A DNA stretch of 6,659 nt, from assembly GCA_964371305.1 (NCBI GenBank), contig CAYJLA010000033.1, positions 1 through 6,659 of the forward strand, in the 5' to 3' direction. The notes below the pieces were generated by a model that saw only the letters and a list, made by a program, of their open reading frames with translations, searched no databases and was not told where the DNA came from. The translations under genes were made by a program, and so were the position numbers. How positions within the stretch are numbered: the stretch's first letter is position 1; each line of letters starts with the position of its first letter. This DNA is from CAYJLA01 sp964371305. Lineage in GTDB: Bacteria; Bacillota_I; Bacilli_A; RFN20; CAG-826. Of the stretch, positions 4,882-6,659 are shown in pieces.

Positions 4882-6294
4882 ATGAAAAAAATATTTTTAT
4901 CGTTATTCATAATGCCGCTAGCAATTGCTATAACAAGTGGTCTTAATAATAACACAAATGAAGTCGTGGAAACACACGCAATGGCTCCCGTAACTGAAAA
5001 TTATTCTCACGATTTTGAAACTAATCTTGATATAGGATTAAATACAGCTATATTTAACTCATCTTTACAAATAGAAGAACCATATATTGCTAGGGAGGTT
5101 GGTATTGCTCTTTCACATTCGCACTTTCTTAAGCACGAATTGAAAGGATATATTGTGTCAGATAATCTTGAAATTCAATTGTTGGCTACAACAATTTTCA
5201 GCCCTTCAAGAACACTTACTGTTGATATGTTAGATGTTTTCGGTAACACAATTTGTTCTAATGAAATAACAGCTGATGAAACCGGACATTTTTCCTTAAC
5301 GGTTCCTCAAAAAGATGCTGCTAATGCCTCATCATTTATAATATATAATTTTGAAGATGGAATAAGTTACGGAATGTTTTTAAAAGAAATTTCTGTTAGT
5401 TATGATTATATGATGACTGATCCACTTAATATTTCTTATACAAACATAGAAACTGATGAGCACAATAGAATAACAAATGGAGATAATTTTCCATACAATG
5501 GCCTTTATTCAAATGGTCAATTACATATCGCAAATAATGTTTTACTTGATACGGTTAGCCCAATATCTAATAAAATTTACGTATCTAGTTTACTTGGAGA
5601 AAATACAGTAGTTACCAGAGAAGAAATAAGTGTAAATATGACATTATCTTCTACTAGTGCTATTTCTAGTAATTATGACTTTACTGTATTTGTTGTTAAT
5701 GAACTTGGAGAAGTAGTAGCAAGCGGAACTCCATACACAGTTAATGTATCTCTTAGAGATGAATTAGTTACGCTTACTGTTTCTTTAACAGATGTTCCTC
5801 ATTTTGAACTTCTTGGTAATTATCGTGTTATTGTAAATGTAGATTATGATTATGATAAAGATGGAACAGATGTAGTTATTTTATCTAAATTAACATTATC
5901 ATCGGCGAATGAAGCAGTAGGCTGCAATCCAAAAAGCAGAGAATTTATTAATCTAGTAATGTTTTCTAATGAAGAAGGTACTTGTAACACTAGATTTTAT
6001 CAGGCAAGAGATTTATTTTTAGGTTTACCTACTAGATATCAAGATGCAATGAAGAATCCATCAGAAACTGTAACTAGTTATAAAAGATATAATATGTCTA
6101 ATGCACATTTAGGTATAGAAAGATATCTTGCATGGGCAACTGCATTAGGAGAAGATCCATTTTCTAATACATATAGTTATCAAACAAACAAATACGACGC
6201 TAAAGGTAGCTCAATATTAATTATTTCCATTAGTGCACTTTGTTTTGCTAGTATTGGTAGCTTTGTTGTTTATAAAAAGAAAAAAATTAGATAA
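4882..6294 (+). CDS. Exported, membrane-anchored surface protein with C-terminal two-cysteine module
   Basis: This 470-residue protein is predicted to be displayed on the outside of the cell. It starts with a signal peptide (MKKIFLSLFIMPLAIAI; possible cleavage at THA, residue 33). A long beta-rich extracellular region with many Ser, Thr and Asn follows. Residues about 250-340 resemble an immunoglobulin-like sandwich of alternating strands (YDFTVFVVN, YRVIVNVDYDYDKDG). Residues 348-427 form a distinct helical module: Cys348, FINLVMF, Cys368, LFLGLPTRYQDAM, then GIERYLAWATALGEDPF. A transmembrane helix (444-464) and a KKKKIR tail end it. There is no LPXTG, consistent with anchoring in a membrane rather than a wall. 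I recall similar C-terminal modules in surface proteins of Mollicutes-related genomes; this is memory, not a search. AAAGGA at 4870-4875 is 6 nt from the ATG. The gene is monocistronic, ending in the terminator at 6322-6353. Adhesion is a guess. Confidence 0.85.
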   Translation: MKKIFLSLFIMPLAIAITSGLNNNTNEVVETHAMAPVTENYSHDFETNLDIGLNTAIFNSSLQIEEPYIAREVGIALSHSHFLKHELKGYIVSDNLEIQLLATTIFSPSRTLTVDMLDVFGNTICSNEITADETGHFSLTVPQKDAANASSFIIYNFEDGISYGMFLKEISVSYDYMMTDPLNISYTNIETDEHNRITNGDNFPYNGLYSNGQLHIANNVLLDTVSPISNKIYVSSLLGENTVVTREEISVNMTLSSTSAISSNYDFTVFVVNELGEVVASGTPYTVNVSLRDELVTLTVSLTDVPHFELLGNYRVIVNVDYDYDKDGTDVVILSKLTLSSANEAVGCNPKSREFINLVMFSNEEGTCNTRFYQARDLFLGLPTRYQDAMKNPSETVTSYKRYNMSNAHLGIERYLAWATALGEDPFSNTYSYQTNKYDAKGSSILIISISALCFASIGSFVVYKKKKIR

Positions 6295-6321
6295 AATAAG
6301 TATTTGGTATAACGATAAATT

Positions 6322-6353
6322 CAAAGGTCTACGAATTAGGCCTTTGTTTTTTT
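6322..6353 (+). terminator. Rho-independent terminator of the surface protein gene
   Basis: CAAAGGTC (6322-6329) pairs with GGCCTTTG (6339-6346) over 8 bp with one G-T wobble, around a 9-nt loop TACGAATTA. Seven Ts follow at 6347-6353. It lies 28 nt after the stop codon and is the clearest terminator in the window. Confidence 0.88.
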
Positions 6354-6419
6354 ATGCTAAATATTTTAACTATTACTTATGATTAAACTTGTAAAAATAG
6401 TGACATTTAATATACAGTT

Positions 6420-6572
6420 ATGAAAAAAGAAAGAAATAATCAAAGACAACTAAGAGAATTATGCGAAAAATTGGATTTTCTTCATGCTTATGACGATTTA
6501 AGATATCATGGTTTATATAATTTAGGACTAAGAATTGGTTCTGAATTATGTGTATATGAAATAGTAGTGTAG
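6420..6572 (+). CDS. 50-codon ORF ending in the lipoprotein A tail (copy C)
   Basis: The ORF starts ATG at 6420 and ends TAG at 6570-6572. The first 33 or so residues are charged and helical (MKKERNNQRQLRELCEKLDF...), with no signal peptide. The following 16 residues, NLGLRIGSELCVYEIV, are identical to the C-terminus of lipoprotein A, and one extra Val precedes the stop. At the DNA level 6519-6565 matches 640-686 with one mismatch. No Shine-Dalgarno sequence precedes the ATG, so translation is doubtful. The simplest reading is a third, truncated 3' copy of the lipoprotein family joined to unrelated sequence that happens to be open. A real short chimeric protein is the less likely alternative. 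Confidence 0.35.
   Translation: MKKERNNQRQLRELCEKLDFLHAYDDLRYHGLYNLGLRIGSELCVYEIVV
6519..6565 (+). repeat. 3'-end repeat, copy C
   Basis: These 47 nt match 640-686 with one mismatch and 3587-3633 with several. The tail GTAGTGTAG after it is shared with copy B (GTAATGTAG) but not with copy A (GTTTAA), so B and C are closer to each other at the extreme end. Confidence 0.85.
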
Positions 6573-6590
6573 TTAGTCAACACGACTATT
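6560..6590 (+). terminator. Hairpin after copy C
   Basis: AATAGTAGTGT (6560-6570) pairs with ACACGACTATT (6580-6590) with one mismatch around a 9-nt loop, followed by GTATTTTC. It overlaps the TAG stop. A second, mutually exclusive stem, CTATTG (6586-6591) with CAATAG (6598-6603), could form instead. The T-run is weak, so termination is plausible rather than certain. Confidence 0.45.
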
Positions 6591-6659
6591 GTATTTTCAA
6601 TAGCTAAAAGTTAATTCAAACATTATTATAAAAAAATTTGATTTTTATTAAATAAGATG
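6573..6659. other. Right-edge AT-rich intergenic stretch
   Basis: Beyond the copy C hairpin there is only AT-rich sequence, with a self-complementary A-run/T-run around 6629-6649. An ATG occupies the last three bases without a ribosome binding site, so I do not call a gene start there. Confidence 0.4.

Noticed and set aside
640..6590. The three repeat copies as a CRISPR array or insertion-sequence ends
   Set aside because: Copies are kilobases apart, include coding sequence, all share the same orientation, and no transposase or regularly spaced spacers are present.

Overview
The window is strongly AT-rich and uses the standard genetic code: TGG encodes Trp in the intact genes, and no intact gene reads TGA as sense. 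It has Shine-Dalgarno-led genes, two lipoproteins with an IVSC lipobox, and a large exported protein anchored by a C-terminal membrane helix and a Lys tail without LPXTG. Together these suggest a low-GC, wall-less or Mollicutes-like bacterium that kept the standard code (Acholeplasma/Izemoplasma/RF39 type) or a close Firmicute relative. This taxonomic reading is an inference. The content is accessory: a toxin-antitoxin pair, lipoproteins of unknown function, gene wrecks and a surface protein.

Layout. 1-143: tail of a coding region entering from the left, broken by in-frame stops. 247-690: small lipoprotein A, ending in a perfect palindrome. 691-886: regulatory region with a direct repeat 64 bp apart, an inverted repeat and a good sigma-70-type promoter. 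887-2499: two-gene operon of AbiE type (type IV toxin-antitoxin), with an AbiEi-like/DUF6088 antitoxin followed 2 nt later by an AbiEii-family nucleotidyltransferase toxin. 2523-2685: 5' half of a degraded copy (B) of lipoprotein A. 2733-3539: intact, unrelated lipoprotein. 3541-3665: 3' half of copy B with its terminator hairpin. 3755-4682, minus strand: a badly degraded gene of unknown family with a good ribosome binding site but several stops and frame changes. 4683-4881: divergent promoter region. 4882-6294: 470-residue exported, membrane-anchored surface protein, followed by a clear rho-independent terminator. 6420-6572: a 50-codon ORF whose last 16 encoded residues before a final Val match the end of lipoprotein A (third 3' copy, C), again ending in a hairpin.

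How it fits together. The only recognisable system is the AbiE-type pair: the toxin would stop growth by acting as a nucleotidyltransferase, and the antitoxin would neutralise it and repress their shared promoter. The pair sits between two homologous lipoprotein segments (A and B). The B copy is split around another lipoprotein gene, and its 3' end occurs a third time at 6519-6590. This looks like a lipoprotein locus shaped by duplication, insertion and decay, into which a toxin-antitoxin cassette has settled. I found no CRISPR array, tRNA, rRNA or transposase.
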